From: a virus | Virus record (IMG/VR): IMGVR_UViG_3300043449_001674 | Span: 1 to 35,022 of that record | Strand: one strand, 5' to 3' | Length of the DNA: 35,022 bases | Shown here: piece after piece, positions 20,197 to 29,606 of the stretch | How the letters are laid out: each line of letters starts with the position of its first letter | Position numbering within the stretch: the first letter of the stretch is position 1 | The notes under the pieces: model-generated | The model's database searches: none | Seen by the model: the letters and a program-made list of their open reading frames with translations, nothing else | What the model was told of the DNA's origin: nothing | Program-made: the position numbers and the translations under genes

Positions 20197-20751
20197 TGTT
20201 TCGTTTTTTGTTGTTTTATTTTTGATTGTTGCGAATGCTTTTATAGGAGACAAAATATCAGTAGCAAATTTCAATTCATTGGCAGTAGATGAACTTATGA
20301 TTTTATCACTATTCATTAGATCACGTAAAACATCTTTATCAGTTCCTGTATGATTTGAATAGAAATCCAACAATTGATTCTCTATCAATCGGAGTTCCTC
20401 TGCTTTTTTCTCCAATGTATTTGCATCTCCTTCTCCATATGTCCAGGGATTATGAATAAGGAATTGACTATTCTCATACAATTCACGTTTTCTTCCTGCT
20501 AAAAAAACTACTGTCGCAATTGATGCTACCAATCCTACTCCTCTTGTAGTTACAGGAATATTTTGTGATGTCAAATAATTATAAATTGCAAATCCTTCAC
20601 TTACTTCTCCTCCAGGAGAATTGATATTTACAAGAATTTCTGTTGCATCAGGAACATTCTCTACTTGTTTCATAATGCTCCTTAATGAATTATCACTAAA
20701 TGCATCTGAACCAATAGAACCAATGATATTAACTGTTGCTTTTTTTGACAT
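19636..20751 (-). CDS. ClpP-like prohead protease with C-terminal scaffold
   Basis: A 371-residue fusion. Residues 1-170 are a ClpP-like (S14) serine protease: INSPGGEVSEGFAIYNYL (43-60), nucleophile Ser77 in GLVASIATVVFLAG, and catalytic His100 in FLIHNPW. The rest is scaffold-like: an acidic beta-rich section, then a coiled coil (ELISTLEAEIENLKQANAKL) and a basic end. The protease matures the prohead and removes the scaffold. An in-frame Met186 in a good start context could yield the scaffold alone. It lies directly before the capsid gene. Confidence 0.9.
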   Translation of the reverse strand: MSKKATVNIIGSIGSDAFSDNSLRSIMKQVENVPDATEILVNINSPGGEVSEGFAIYNYLTSQNIPVTTRGVGLVASIATVVFLAGRKRELYENSQFLIHNPWTYGEGDANTLEKKAEELRLIENQLLDFYSNHTGTDKDVLRDLMNSDKIISSSTANELKFATDILSPIKAFATIKNKTTKNETMSKIGKIFKEAFNALKANGVVLAEMVTTTDGTELEIEMAGATIAIGDSVMVNGESAEGTFELADGTTIIVVEGKITEVAKPESAMEHDDEEEKKNHAELISTLEAEIENLKQANAKLQNENSEMAKNVEVITNHLKRLKVNASIPSNAPQFNKVSSEVKAEMSVEEVKSRFKELQNKTKGKTTLAI

Positions 20752-20774
20752 TTCACAAATGTATTATATTTTTT

Positions 20775-21044
20775 TTATTCAGATTTTTCAGGCTTTTGAT
20801 AAAAAACCTTGTATGCTCTATATACTGTTTGTATTGATACGTTATATTCTATTGCAACATCCTGAAAAATAATATTCGCTTTGGTGTATTTCTCTTTGAT
20901 AATGCGTCTTTTAACCTTGTTGTATATTTCAAAATAAAGTAATGCCTTTCCTGAAACAAATCCTGCTCTGTATAGCCTTGACAAGCTACCATCATCCATT
21001 AATTTCTGAATTAAATCAGAGAGCGGATCTTGATTCGATGACAT
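20775..21044 (-). CDS. small HTH protein in the structural module
   Basis: An 89-residue protein with a C-terminal helix-turn-helix: NIIFQDVAIEYNVSIQTVYR (about 58-77) followed by AYKVF. This order (DVAIEYNVS as first helix and turn, IQTVYRAY as recognition helix) resembles HTH regulators and small terminases. The N-terminal half is helical (DLIQKLMDDGSLSRLYRAGF). The start overlaps the end of the tape measure gene by 29 bases. It could regulate late genes or bind phage DNA at capsid assembly. Confidence 0.65.
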   Translation of the reverse strand: MSSNQDPLSDLIQKLMDDGSLSRLYRAGFVSGKALLYFEIYNKVKRRIIKEKYTKANIIFQDVAIEYNVSIQTVYRAYKVFYQKPEKSE

Positions 21045-24000
21045 TTACTCTTGTTTGAATATCGTTTATTTCTTGAACTGATACAACAGGAGCAGGAGCG
21101 AAAGAGAATCCTTTGATAATTGCTGATTCTATCAAGCTTGCATTTTGTTGCAATGGCTGAGTGATTGTAGATGTTGTAAATCCTCCATCGGCAAAAGGTT
21201 TTACTCCTGTTCTCCTCCAATTTTCAAGAGCAGAGAATAAAGCAGGAGCTTGTTTTAATTGCCAATTAGGAGAAACATATTCTGTTCCTGCTTCTCCTGC
21301 AAGATTCATCTTTCCTAATCCTGCCCACATGGTAGGAGTAGAAACATATCCTCCTTGAAAGCTACTTGCTATTGTTGGATTGTATTTTTTTACTGCTTCT
21401 CCTACAGTAAATCCTCCTTGTTCAAATTTCTGTGCAGAAATCTTTGCAATTCCTGCTGCTGCTCTTATGCTTGCTGCAATTGTTTGTGCAGTAGCTTTAG
21501 CAGATGATGCAGTTCCAAGAATAAATCCTCCTGTTGCAGTATCTTTTCCTACTCCTGCCCAATAACCGGAAATCTCTCTCTGAAGATTTATCACCAATTC
21601 AGTTAATGCAAGAGTTTTATTTAACAATGCATATTTCTTTTGATTCTGTCCACTAAGATTAAGTACTTCTCCAAGAGATTGAATGCCTTGCAGTACTGCA
21701 TCATTTGTTGCATCTTGTAATGCTCTTTGGTCTTCTATGATTTTAGCATTATTTTGAGCAATTGTATTATTTGCCGTTACTGTTTGTTGTACTCTGTTTT
21801 GATTTATTGCAGTAGTGATTGCTTCAATTTGTCCTTGTGTCTCTTGCTCTGTTTTTACTTCTGCTGCTTGCCTTTGTTTGTTCAATTCTGCTTGAGAATC
21901 TCTCCTCCTATTTTCAATATCTGCTCTTTGCTTGTTTATTTCATCCTGACTCAATCCTGATTTAAGCAAATCTTTTTCTAATCCATCATAAAACTCTTTA
22001 TTCTTTTTATCAAGAGAATCATAATATGTTTTGTCCTGTTGGATTCTTTGTCCTGTAGCATTTAACTGCAATTCCAATTGCTTCTGTAATCTTTGCTCTT
22101 CAATCTTCAGGCTTGCTTGTGCAGCATTCTGTTCAAACAACAAATCTTCCTGAGATTTTTTCTGCTTTGCATTTATTGCTGATAACTGTAACTGAAGAAT
22201 CTCCTCTTGTTTCGCTGCTTCTGAATCAATCTCTGCTTGTTGTATTGATTGATTAGACAATAAGATGGACTGTCTTTCTTGTTGCGTTTGTTGAGAATAC
22301 TTTTGTGCTACTTCTAAAATTTCTCTTGCAGATTCTTCTGCAATCTGTAAACGTAATTGCTTCTCTTGCTTGCTTCCTCCTTTGATTGCATCTAACTTTT
22401 GCTTTGTTGCAAATGCTATTGCTGCTACTTCTCTTGCTTGTCCATCAACAATATTATTAATTCTTAATTGTTCTAATTCTCTTTCTTTTTGCAATCTCTC
22501 ATCTGATGCAGCTTTGTTAATTTCAGCAATCTTAGTATTTAAATCATCCAACAATAATTCCTGTTGTTTTTCATTTAAATTGCCTTCTGCTTTTTTTGCT
22601 TCATATTCTTTTCTTGCAATCTCCCTCTGTAGAGAATATGCTTGTCCTCCATATAACTGCGCTCTTTTTAATTGATTGTTTAAAAGACCTACTTCAGAAT
22701 CAATATTATCTTTTTGAAATTGCTTCCTTAACTTGCTTGTTTCTGCAAGAGTAGAAATCTCTTTATTCTTTATCTGATCTTGTATATCACCTACCTTTAC
22801 TTTCAATTGTTCATATGCAAGTAATTGCTCTCTTGTTGCTTCTCCTGTAGCATTAGCTTGTTCAATCTCTGCTGCTGCAATTGCTAATGCTTGCTCCTCT
22901 CTTTGTAACTGTATTTCTAATGCTTGCTTTTCATATTCATTTGCTTGCTCAATAAGTTTAATTCTCTCCTCATCTGTCTTTGTTTTATCCTCTGCAAGTA
23001 TTCTTGATTCCTCTGCTTTATCATTCAGTTCATCTAATGCTGCAACATTTTTTATATCCTGATTTTCAAGAGCAATTTTTGCTTCTTCCAAATCATATGC
23101 TGCTCCTGCTGCTTCTCCTGCTTTATCAAAGAATCCTGTGAATGAATCAAATGCTTTACTGAAATCAAGAGTTAATATTGCTTTTGCAATATCGAAAACT
23201 GTTTGAAGATATACCTTGAAAATTGCAGTTAATCCTGAGAAAACTTTTTTTACTCCATCAGTTACAGATTGTAATTGAGAAAGATATCCTATCAATGAAC
23301 CAACAACAACAACAATTGCTCCTAATCCTGTGCTGATTAATGCAGTTCGTAGTGTTTTAAATCCATTCGCTCCAATGGATGTTCCTACTTTTATTTTGTT
23401 TCCTGTATCTAATCCTGCTTCTCCTAATCCTGTTACATTAGTAATTGCATCTTCTGCTCCATCATTGATTGTAGAAAATGTATTAGAAGATTTTTCTGTA
23501 TCTACACTAAATAATTTATTGAAAGATTCTTTAGCCTTGTTTCCAAAATTGGTAATTGATGAATCAGCATTTTGAATGAATTTATTAAGATTCGTTACTC
23601 CATCTTGGAGCAGTTCAAATCCTGTAGATGTTTTTGTAATTGCATCGCTTATTCCTCCAATTGCTCCTCCTAATGCAGTACTTGAACCTACTACTTGCTG
23701 AGTTTTTGAAAGATATCCATCTAATGCAGCAGCATAATTACCAACATTCAATCTTCCATCTTTGATTGATTCGTTGAATTTTAATACTCCTTCCTTTAAT
23801 CTTAATACTTCTGCTGAAGCAAGTTTTCCTTTTTCTGTGAATTCAAATGTTCCATCAGCTAATTCTCTGAAATTTCCTGCTCCTGTCTTTAAAGCAATCT
23901 CAGCATTCTTCCATTGTCTATATAATGCTTCATAGCTATCTTCTGCTGCTGATGTATATCGTACTTGGTCTTCTAATTGCTTGTTAGCATTTTTAAGATT

Positions 24001-24267
24001 TGCTTCTCCTACCTTTACTGCTGCATCATATGCTACTTGTGTTTTCCTTGTTTCCTCTAATTGAATCTGAACTTGCTTAACTTGCTCACTATTTTCACCA
24101 TATGCTTTTGTTAAATCATATTCAAGCATTACCAATGCTCCTGCTTGCTCACCGGCTTTCTGTCTTTCCTCTTTTAATCTTCTTGTTTCTGCTTCTGCTT
24201 CCTGTACTTTTTTGACATAATCAGTAGTAGCTATATCAAGATTAAAAACTATTGTTTTATTTGCCAT
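21016..24267 (-). CDS. tail tape measure protein
   Basis: A 1083-residue protein, the longest in the window. It starts with helical heptads (VQEAEAETRRLKEERQKAGE) and has a hydrophobic centre (STGLGAIVVVVGSLIGYLSQ, about 314-333) and long coiled-coil regions rich in Gln, Glu and Lys (from about 390 to 870), ending with a Gly/Ala-rich section. This is the standard build of tape measures, which set tail length and pass into the host on infection. By the usual 0.15 nm per residue the tail would be about 160 nm. It follows the large tail protein gene by six bases. Confidence 0.9.
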   Translation of the reverse strand: MANKTIVFNLDIATTDYVKKVQEAEAETRRLKEERQKAGEQAGALVMLEYDLTKAYGENSEQVKQVQIQLEETRKTQVAYDAAVKVGEANLKNANKQLEDQVRYTSAAEDSYEALYRQWKNAEIALKTGAGNFRELADGTFEFTEKGKLASAEVLRLKEGVLKFNESIKDGRLNVGNYAAALDGYLSKTQQVVGSSTALGGAIGGISDAITKTSTGFELLQDGVTNLNKFIQNADSSITNFGNKAKESFNKLFSVDTEKSSNTFSTINDGAEDAITNVTGLGEAGLDTGNKIKVGTSIGANGFKTLRTALISTGLGAIVVVVGSLIGYLSQLQSVTDGVKKVFSGLTAIFKVYLQTVFDIAKAILTLDFSKAFDSFTGFFDKAGEAAGAAYDLEEAKIALENQDIKNVAALDELNDKAEESRILAEDKTKTDEERIKLIEQANEYEKQALEIQLQREEQALAIAAAEIEQANATGEATREQLLAYEQLKVKVGDIQDQIKNKEISTLAETSKLRKQFQKDNIDSEVGLLNNQLKRAQLYGGQAYSLQREIARKEYEAKKAEGNLNEKQQELLLDDLNTKIAEINKAASDERLQKERELEQLRINNIVDGQAREVAAIAFATKQKLDAIKGGSKQEKQLRLQIAEESAREILEVAQKYSQQTQQERQSILLSNQSIQQAEIDSEAAKQEEILQLQLSAINAKQKKSQEDLLFEQNAAQASLKIEEQRLQKQLELQLNATGQRIQQDKTYYDSLDKKNKEFYDGLEKDLLKSGLSQDEINKQRADIENRRRDSQAELNKQRQAAEVKTEQETQGQIEAITTAINQNRVQQTVTANNTIAQNNAKIIEDQRALQDATNDAVLQGIQSLGEVLNLSGQNQKKYALLNKTLALTELVINLQREISGYWAGVGKDTATGGFILGTASSAKATAQTIAASIRAAAGIAKISAQKFEQGGFTVGEAVKKYNPTIASSFQGGYVSTPTMWAGLGKMNLAGEAGTEYVSPNWQLKQAPALFSALENWRRTGVKPFADGGFTTSTITQPLQQNASLIESAIIKGFSFAPAPVVSVQEINDIQTRVNVIESRSAL

Positions 24268-24273
24268 TGTCTT

Positions 24274-26844
24274 TTATTGCAATTTGAGTAATTGAACTTT
24301 ACAAGGTTTTCCAGGATTCCAATCCTGTATTTTTAAGATGAAAAAATAAGATTGAAAGTATTCAATATATACAGGCTTTAGTAAATCAATTTTAACAATC
24401 TCTGCTGAATCAATAATTAATTCACAGTTTAAAACTCTGTATCTATTCCAAATGTATTCTAACCATCTATGATGTTCATTGAATAAATAAACATCCCATC
24501 CAAGTTGAATTGCTTTATTTGAATCATTGAAATAACAGAAAGGAAGATTGGTAGTCATTGATAAAGTACTTCCTGTTCTAAGTTGAATTAACACAGGATT
24601 AGTAGCAGCATTTGGATCAACCGGTAATTTATCAATCAATAAAACTCTTTGCTTTCCCTCTCCTGATATCTTCTCTGATTCGCTTGTGAATACAGGAATA
24701 TATGGAGCATTATAAGTATTCTTAAATTTTGATTCTGTTATTGTTGCTCCAAAATATAACTGATATATTGTTTGTTCAGTAGGCAATATTTCATCATCTA
24801 CATTAACTGAATAATATCCATAATCTATAGGAAGATTATCATTCTCTGCATATTTGAAATAGTTTATTTGTCCTACTGATGTTGGACGAGGATTCCAAAA
24901 TGCCTTTAATGGATTCACAAGTAATTTAGTCCATTCTTGAGCAGAAGGAATATCCTCATAAATCTCACTCCACATTTTGAATTTCACAATCTTTTTATCA
25001 TCATCAACAGAAAGCAAACATCCAAACATATTTGCTATGTTTTTAATCCATAATCCTGTTGTAATATCAGGAACTAAATCACTTCCTGTTATCCATGAAT
25101 ATTGTGGATGCCATCTATTTAAAACAAGAGAGCATTCATATGCTTCTCCTCCATATTTAACATCATAATAATCAGAATCATTTGCTTCTGCAATAAATAA
25201 ATTATCATCTGCTATTGCTCCTATTGTTCCTATTGATTCCCATTTAGTAGGAGAAAACTGTGGATTATCATTTAAGCTTGAATCATCAATTAATTTATAT
25301 ACATAGAATAATGCTCCTTGTTGATTCTTTACAAATACTCTGTTTTTTCCTTCATAAGTTATTCCAATAGACCATGTAGGATATCTTCCATGTGTTAGTG
25401 TAGATATCGTATCATGTTCAATGTGTTCCTTAAATCTTATTTCAGTATTTGTTTCATAAAAATAATTTTGAGCAGTAGCAAAAAAACGTATTCCTGCACA
25501 TGATTGTAATCCTGTAATGAAATCAAAATTTATCTCTACAATCCAATCAAAGTTTAATGCAGGATTTGCATTGTATGAAATAGGAAGACCATCATATTTC
25601 AATGTATTATTGTCTCCTCCTGCTCCAGGAAACAATGTCATGTTTAATACTGCTCCTGTTTTTGAATTCGTAATTGTTCCATTCAATGTTGCTAAAACAA
25701 TTGAATCTCCAACAGTCATTCCATCAGGATCACCAGGAAGATTTTCATTTGCAATAATGAATCTAATATTGTTAGATACACCATTGCTTATTCTGCATTT
25801 GAATTTAAAACTACTGATTGTATAGTCAGGAAAAAAAAGACATCCTGTTGTATTATTATAAATGTTTGTTGTTATAGGAACAGAATATACATGAGGAACA
25901 AAGCCATCAATACCATATTTCTTCTGAGTGCTTACTGTATCAGCAAGAGGAATCATATGAATTGTATTTGCTGCAAGATTGTTTCCAATCCATGCAGTTA
26001 AATCCATGTTGATTCTATCAGGAGTATGTTTCTTCTGTCTCTGTAATTTACTCAGGCTGAATGGAAAAATAAGATTAGTCCATATTGGTAAAGTAAATAA
26101 CCTTCCTTCTAATTTATATCCTGTTGTTTTCTCAATTGCTTCCTTATATGTATTTGCATAGAGAGCAGGAAGCATTCTGCTTGCAACAATTCTCCTCTGT
26201 TCAGAAGGCAATTGAGTCCATGCAGAAGGATTAATATTTGGCTGCTGATTTAAACTTCCTGTTGTTGATGTAGATAAATAGATCAGTCCATTATATGTTA
26301 CAAATGTTGGATAATAATAAGTAATCTCATCATCCCATAATGTAGCTATGTTGCTAAAGAATCTATCTAATTGTTCATTGGTATATTCAATAAATGGATA
26401 AACATAATATTGATTTGTTCGACTATCAAATATTGTTGTATCATTCCATAAGTGAGAAGCATTTCCAAAATCACAATCTTTTAATTTCAATTCATTTATC
26501 AATTGAAAGAAATTAGAATTTCCGGAATAGTAGGTTAGTTTTATTTGCGTCTCACTTAATCCATCATTCTCTACTATTACAAATCCTTTAGGTAACTCTT
26601 GTCCATCTACTTTTAATACTGCTTCAATTCTCCTGTATGGTAGTGAACCAAAATTATTCCAAGCATATGATGTTTCAAGTAATCTGTTATTCTTGTCAGT
26701 ACGAGGAATATCAAAAGACCTACTGAAATTTCCTCTTGCTTCAGTTATATTTTGAATGCTCTGTGTTTGGAATGTTAATGGAATTCTTTCTCCATCTTTT
26801 AAATCCAATTCCTCATCATTTATGATTAACTGAATCTCTGCCAT
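24274..26844 (-). CDS. large tail/baseplate protein with carbohydrate-binding-like modules
   Basis: An 856-residue protein. The N-terminus (MAEIQLIINDEELDLKDGER, then QSIQNITEARGNFSRSFDIP) resembles, from memory, a Bacteroidota phage tail protein family. Two segments look like small carbohydrate-binding modules: VTYNGLIYLSTSTTGSLNQQ followed by PNINPSAWTQLPS (about 182-214), and NRVFVKNQQGALFYVYK followed by NPQFSPTKWESIG (about 506-543). The rest is beta-rich. The gene is upstream of the tape measure rather than downstream. It overlaps its upstream partner by one base. Probably a distal tail or receptor-facing protein. Confidence 0.65.
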   Translation of the reverse strand: MAEIQLIINDEELDLKDGERIPLTFQTQSIQNITEARGNFSRSFDIPRTDKNNRLLETSYAWNNFGSLPYRRIEAVLKVDGQELPKGFVIVENDGLSETQIKLTYYSGNSNFFQLINELKLKDCDFGNASHLWNDTTIFDSRTNQYYVYPFIEYTNEQLDRFFSNIATLWDDEITYYYPTFVTYNGLIYLSTSTTGSLNQQPNINPSAWTQLPSEQRRIVASRMLPALYANTYKEAIEKTTGYKLEGRLFTLPIWTNLIFPFSLSKLQRQKKHTPDRINMDLTAWIGNNLAANTIHMIPLADTVSTQKKYGIDGFVPHVYSVPITTNIYNNTTGCLFFPDYTISSFKFKCRISNGVSNNIRFIIANENLPGDPDGMTVGDSIVLATLNGTITNSKTGAVLNMTLFPGAGGDNNTLKYDGLPISYNANPALNFDWIVEINFDFITGLQSCAGIRFFATAQNYFYETNTEIRFKEHIEHDTISTLTHGRYPTWSIGITYEGKNRVFVKNQQGALFYVYKLIDDSSLNDNPQFSPTKWESIGTIGAIADDNLFIAEANDSDYYDVKYGGEAYECSLVLNRWHPQYSWITGSDLVPDITTGLWIKNIANMFGCLLSVDDDKKIVKFKMWSEIYEDIPSAQEWTKLLVNPLKAFWNPRPTSVGQINYFKYAENDNLPIDYGYYSVNVDDEILPTEQTIYQLYFGATITESKFKNTYNAPYIPVFTSESEKISGEGKQRVLLIDKLPVDPNAATNPVLIQLRTGSTLSMTTNLPFCYFNDSNKAIQLGWDVYLFNEHHRWLEYIWNRYRVLNCELIIDSAEIVKIDLLKPVYIEYFQSYFFILKIQDWNPGKPCKVQLLKLQ

Positions 26845-28406
26845 TAGTTAGGAGTAGTATAATATTCAGGAAGAATGATTGTTAATTCTACTGTAGCATT
26901 TGTAGAATTGCTTTTGTATTTGATTCCTTTAGGAGCAATCTGTACTCCAATCCATGCAAGTTCCGGATTTGCAGTAGATAATTTTCTCCTATCATATAAC
27001 ATGAATACTGCTGCGCTCCTTTCTATTTCGCTCAATCCTTCCATATGCTCAATATCAATAACATCTCCTACAGTAATGCTCTTCACTCCTGTAGCTTTTA
27101 TAATCTTGTTACTGAATTGTGCAGTTTCCAAATCTTCAACATAGACATCATATCTTTCTCCTTGTTGAGCAGTAATATTTGTTTCATTCACTTTATCAAA
27201 TAACCAATAATCCCATCCTCCAACAGAATTCTTCCACATCAAATATATTGGATATTGCTTGCAAGTTCGATTTATTAAAACTTGCTTCACTTCCGTACAA
27301 GCAAATTGAGGAACTTCCAATGGATATTCTTTCTGCTCAGGAAATACATCTTGAAAATATCCATTAGGAGTATTCATCATTCCTCCTGCTAATTGTGTTT
27401 GAATCCATACATTCATCAATATTGAATCTGTTGCTTGAAACAGATTTGCTGAAAGCATTATATGATGAACTTGCATTGTGCTTAGTGATAATTGAGTAGC
27501 TACTTGCTGAGGAAAAGTTCCATCAGGAAGCATTTCATCTGTAAATAAATATGGATCAGTTCCTCTCCATTCATCTCTGAATATTGTTTGCAATGAGAAT
27601 GGATATGTTACAGGTGAAACACTACCATATGGATAAGGTTCACCTAAAAATAAAACAGGACGTTTAAAACAAGTTAGGAATTTAGCAGGATATCCTGTTG
27701 CAACATTTGGTAAGTAGTCGCAGTAATTTTGTCCATAGACAGATAGATTTTGTTTTACTCCATCTATTCCCCAAAAATCTCCAGGAATAGATGCATCTCT
27801 TATTGTTGTTTCTTCTATTGAATTGTAAATATATGAATCACCATATTTAACAGAAAAGGTAATATAACCGGAATAGTCAGGAGCATTTATAGTAGCTACT
27901 GTTGTATCATAGTCGAACTTATTAATCTTCTCACATCCATAGGTTAGCAATTGCCTTACATCAATCTTGCATATCCCATAACCATCAGGAGTTCCTTTCA
28001 TTACTCCTAATGATAATGTCTCCTGTAATGATGGGATTGTTCCTGTAACTTCTAATTCTATCTTGTAATTTTCTCTCTTCTGAAAATTGATATATCCTGC
28101 TCCTGTGAATACTCCTCCATTCCAATCTATATCTGTATCAATGTTTCCTCCTGCATAATTGGTTATCTTACCTACTCTCTTTTTTCCTGTTGCATTATCT
28201 ACCAATGTAACAATCTCACCAATAACAGGAACATAACCATTCAATGTTAATGTCGTTACTCTAACCTTGTTTGAATTATTTTGAACTACAGAATATGTTG
28301 CATCTTTCCTAAAGAATGTAAATATGTATGGCTGACGAATGCTTGCCCATCTACTAACTTCAGCATTATAATTATTGTATTTCTCAGGAACAATATATGT
28401 TATCAT
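26844..28406 (-). CDS. tail protein, Bacteroidota-phage type
   Basis: I choose the ATG at 28406 (MITYIVPEKYNN), which gives an ATGA overlap with the upstream gene; a longer start at 28418 would overlap by 16 bases. The product is 520 residues, beta-rich, with SRWASIRQPYIFTFFRKDAT near the start, and RQLLTYGCEKINKFDYDT and IYLMWKNSVGGWDYWLFDKV later. The last block resembles, from memory, tail proteins of Bacteroidota phages. Its neighbour (24274-26844) is also large and tail-like, so both may build a tail tip. No peptidase or lectin domain is clear. Confidence 0.65.
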   Translation of the reverse strand: MITYIVPEKYNNYNAEVSRWASIRQPYIFTFFRKDATYSVVQNNSNKVRVTTLTLNGYVPVIGEIVTLVDNATGKKRVGKITNYAGGNIDTDIDWNGGVFTGAGYINFQKRENYKIELEVTGTIPSLQETLSLGVMKGTPDGYGICKIDVRQLLTYGCEKINKFDYDTTVATINAPDYSGYITFSVKYGDSYIYNSIEETTIRDASIPGDFWGIDGVKQNLSVYGQNYCDYLPNVATGYPAKFLTCFKRPVLFLGEPYPYGSVSPVTYPFSLQTIFRDEWRGTDPYLFTDEMLPDGTFPQQVATQLSLSTMQVHHIMLSANLFQATDSILMNVWIQTQLAGGMMNTPNGYFQDVFPEQKEYPLEVPQFACTEVKQVLINRTCKQYPIYLMWKNSVGGWDYWLFDKVNETNITAQQGERYDVYVEDLETAQFSNKIIKATGVKSITVGDVIDIEHMEGLSEIERSAAVFMLYDRRKLSTANPELAWIGVQIAPKGIKYKSNSTNATVELTIILPEYYTTPN

Positions 28407-28897
28407 TTGGATGACCAATGTTTAAAGAATGTTGTTTCTACTTGCTCTCCTACTTCTACTTCTATGACCTTTGTTATCCTGTCAATCTCAAGATCACTAA
28501 ATACAGGAGAAAATATTTCTCTCCTCTCTCCTAATCTATATGCCAATGTTCCTTCTGCATGAATCGTTTTTGTAATCCTATATGCTAAAGAATCAATTGT
28601 ATCATCATCATCAATCTGTAATCCTTTATCTACAATCCATTTTTTAATTCTTGGGAGTAATGCTCCTCCTTGTGATTTATTACTTTTTCCTCTTCCTGTT
28701 TCAATCCAATTGAATGCTTCATTTCCTATGATTTGAAAATTTACTCCATCAACAGTTTTTGTTATAACAGATTGTAAAGATTCGCTTGTTTCTCCTGATG
28801 CATTAACTCCTTCAGCAATCATGTTTGCTTGAATCTCTGCAATCCATTTTGCTCCCTCCTTCTCCAGGAGATTTGATATTTTGTTGAAATCTAACAT
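28403..28897 (-). CDS. HK97 gp10-like tail-completion protein
   Basis: A 164-residue protein. The pattern of an N-terminal helix (LLEKEGAKWIAEIQANMIAE), a central strand region with FQIIGNEAFNWIETGRGKS, and LLPRIKKWIVDKGL matches HK97 gp10-type proteins, in which a strand, ExGR and a Pro-Trp helix are usual. These proteins work at the head-tail joint. It overlaps the start of the next tail gene by four bases and the previous gene by seven. The assignment is by pattern. Confidence 0.65.
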   Translation of the reverse strand: MLDFNKISNLLEKEGAKWIAEIQANMIAEGVNASGETSESLQSVITKTVDGVNFQIIGNEAFNWIETGRGKSNKSQGGALLPRIKKWIVDKGLQIDDDDTIDSLAYRITKTIHAEGTLAYRLGERREIFSPVFSDLEIDRITKVIEVEVGEQVETTFFKHWSSK

Positions 28898-29340
28898 TGA
28901 TAGGAAATTGTTTCTTCTATTTTCATGTTAAAAGAAAAAACATATCCACAGAGATTATCATCGTACTCATGTACAAATTCATTCCTCTTCACAATTCCAA
29001 TTGCAGATTTATTCTTTGGATGTTTATTCAAAGAATGGATAAACCGGTAAAAGATTAACTGAAGATTTTCAAGAGTATTTAAATAAAACTCTGTTGCACC
29101 AATATTATTAGCAATGTCAGAAGCATAATCAACTTTAGTACTTACTTCTCCAACAATATTGTATTCTGTTACAATCAATCCATTTTGATGAATGGTATCA
29201 ACAGGATTTATTCGATGCACCCAAATCCGAGGATAAGCAATGCTTTCAATATTGCTATATGCTTTTGCTCCTCTACCATAATGCTCTACTCCATCAGTAG
29301 ATTCTGCAATCTGCTTTAAAACTGTCTCAATTATCCTCAT
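28891..29340 (-). CDS. tail terminator/completion candidate
   Basis: A 149-residue alpha/beta protein, unrecognised. The order of an N-terminal helix (ETVLKQIAESTDGVEHYGR), a strand with SIAYPRIWVHRINPVD, a central helix (LNTLENLQLIFYRFIHSL) and C-terminal strands recalls tail terminators and tail-completion proteins. Its ATG overlaps the TGA of the -1 frameshift extension (ATGA). This tight placement between the chaperone pair and a gp10-like gene supports a tail-assembly role. Confidence 0.5.
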   Translation of the reverse strand: MRIIETVLKQIAESTDGVEHYGRGAKAYSNIESIAYPRIWVHRINPVDTIHQNGLIVTEYNIVGEVSTKVDYASDIANNIGATEFYLNTLENLQLIFYRFIHSLNKHPKNKSAIGIVKRNEFVHEYDDNLCGYVFSFNMKIEETISYQC

Positions 29341-29606
29341 TTTTTCCTTTGTATAATCTTGCTCATGCGCTGAGAAAACCTTGTTTCCTCTGCTCTCCTG
29401 TACAATGTAATAAATGCTTCACTATACTCCATGTTGAAAACATGGTTATATTTTGTTACATCCCCCTCAGAGAGCGAATATATCACATTGAATTCAGCGA
29501 ATTTCTCAAAGGATTTAATTCCTGCTTCAATCTCATCAGCAGTAGGAGGAATACTTAATACATTGCTCTCTTTGGTAAGTACTGTAGATAACCATTCAAA
29601 AAAAAA
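29337..29606 (-). CDS. tail assembly chaperone C-terminal extension, reached by -1 frameshift
   Basis: An open -1 frame of 86 residues beyond the slippery run. It has no ATG near its beginning and a stop (TAA, 29607-29609) immediately upstream of the T run. It reads EWLSTVLTKESNVLSIPPTA, then EIEAGIKSFEKFAEFNVIYS and NMEYSEAFITLYRRAEETRF. I recall similar segments in Bacteroidota phage tail-chaperone regions. Fusion to the zero-frame protein would give 261 residues. The final TGA overlaps the next ATG (ATGA). This fits the G/G-T chaperone pair needed for tail assembly; efficiency of shifting is unknown. Confidence 0.7.
   Translation of the reverse strand, partial: FFFEWLSTVLTKESNVLSIPPTADEIEAGIKSFEKFAEFNVIYSLSEGDVTKYNHVFNMEYSEAFITLYRRAEETRFSQRMSKIIQRKK

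Noticed and set aside
21011-21220. Minus-strand alternative frame within the tape measure C-terminus
   Set aside because: Basic Ser/Arg-rich translation overlaps the tape measure and HTH genes; no start signal and no family resemblance.
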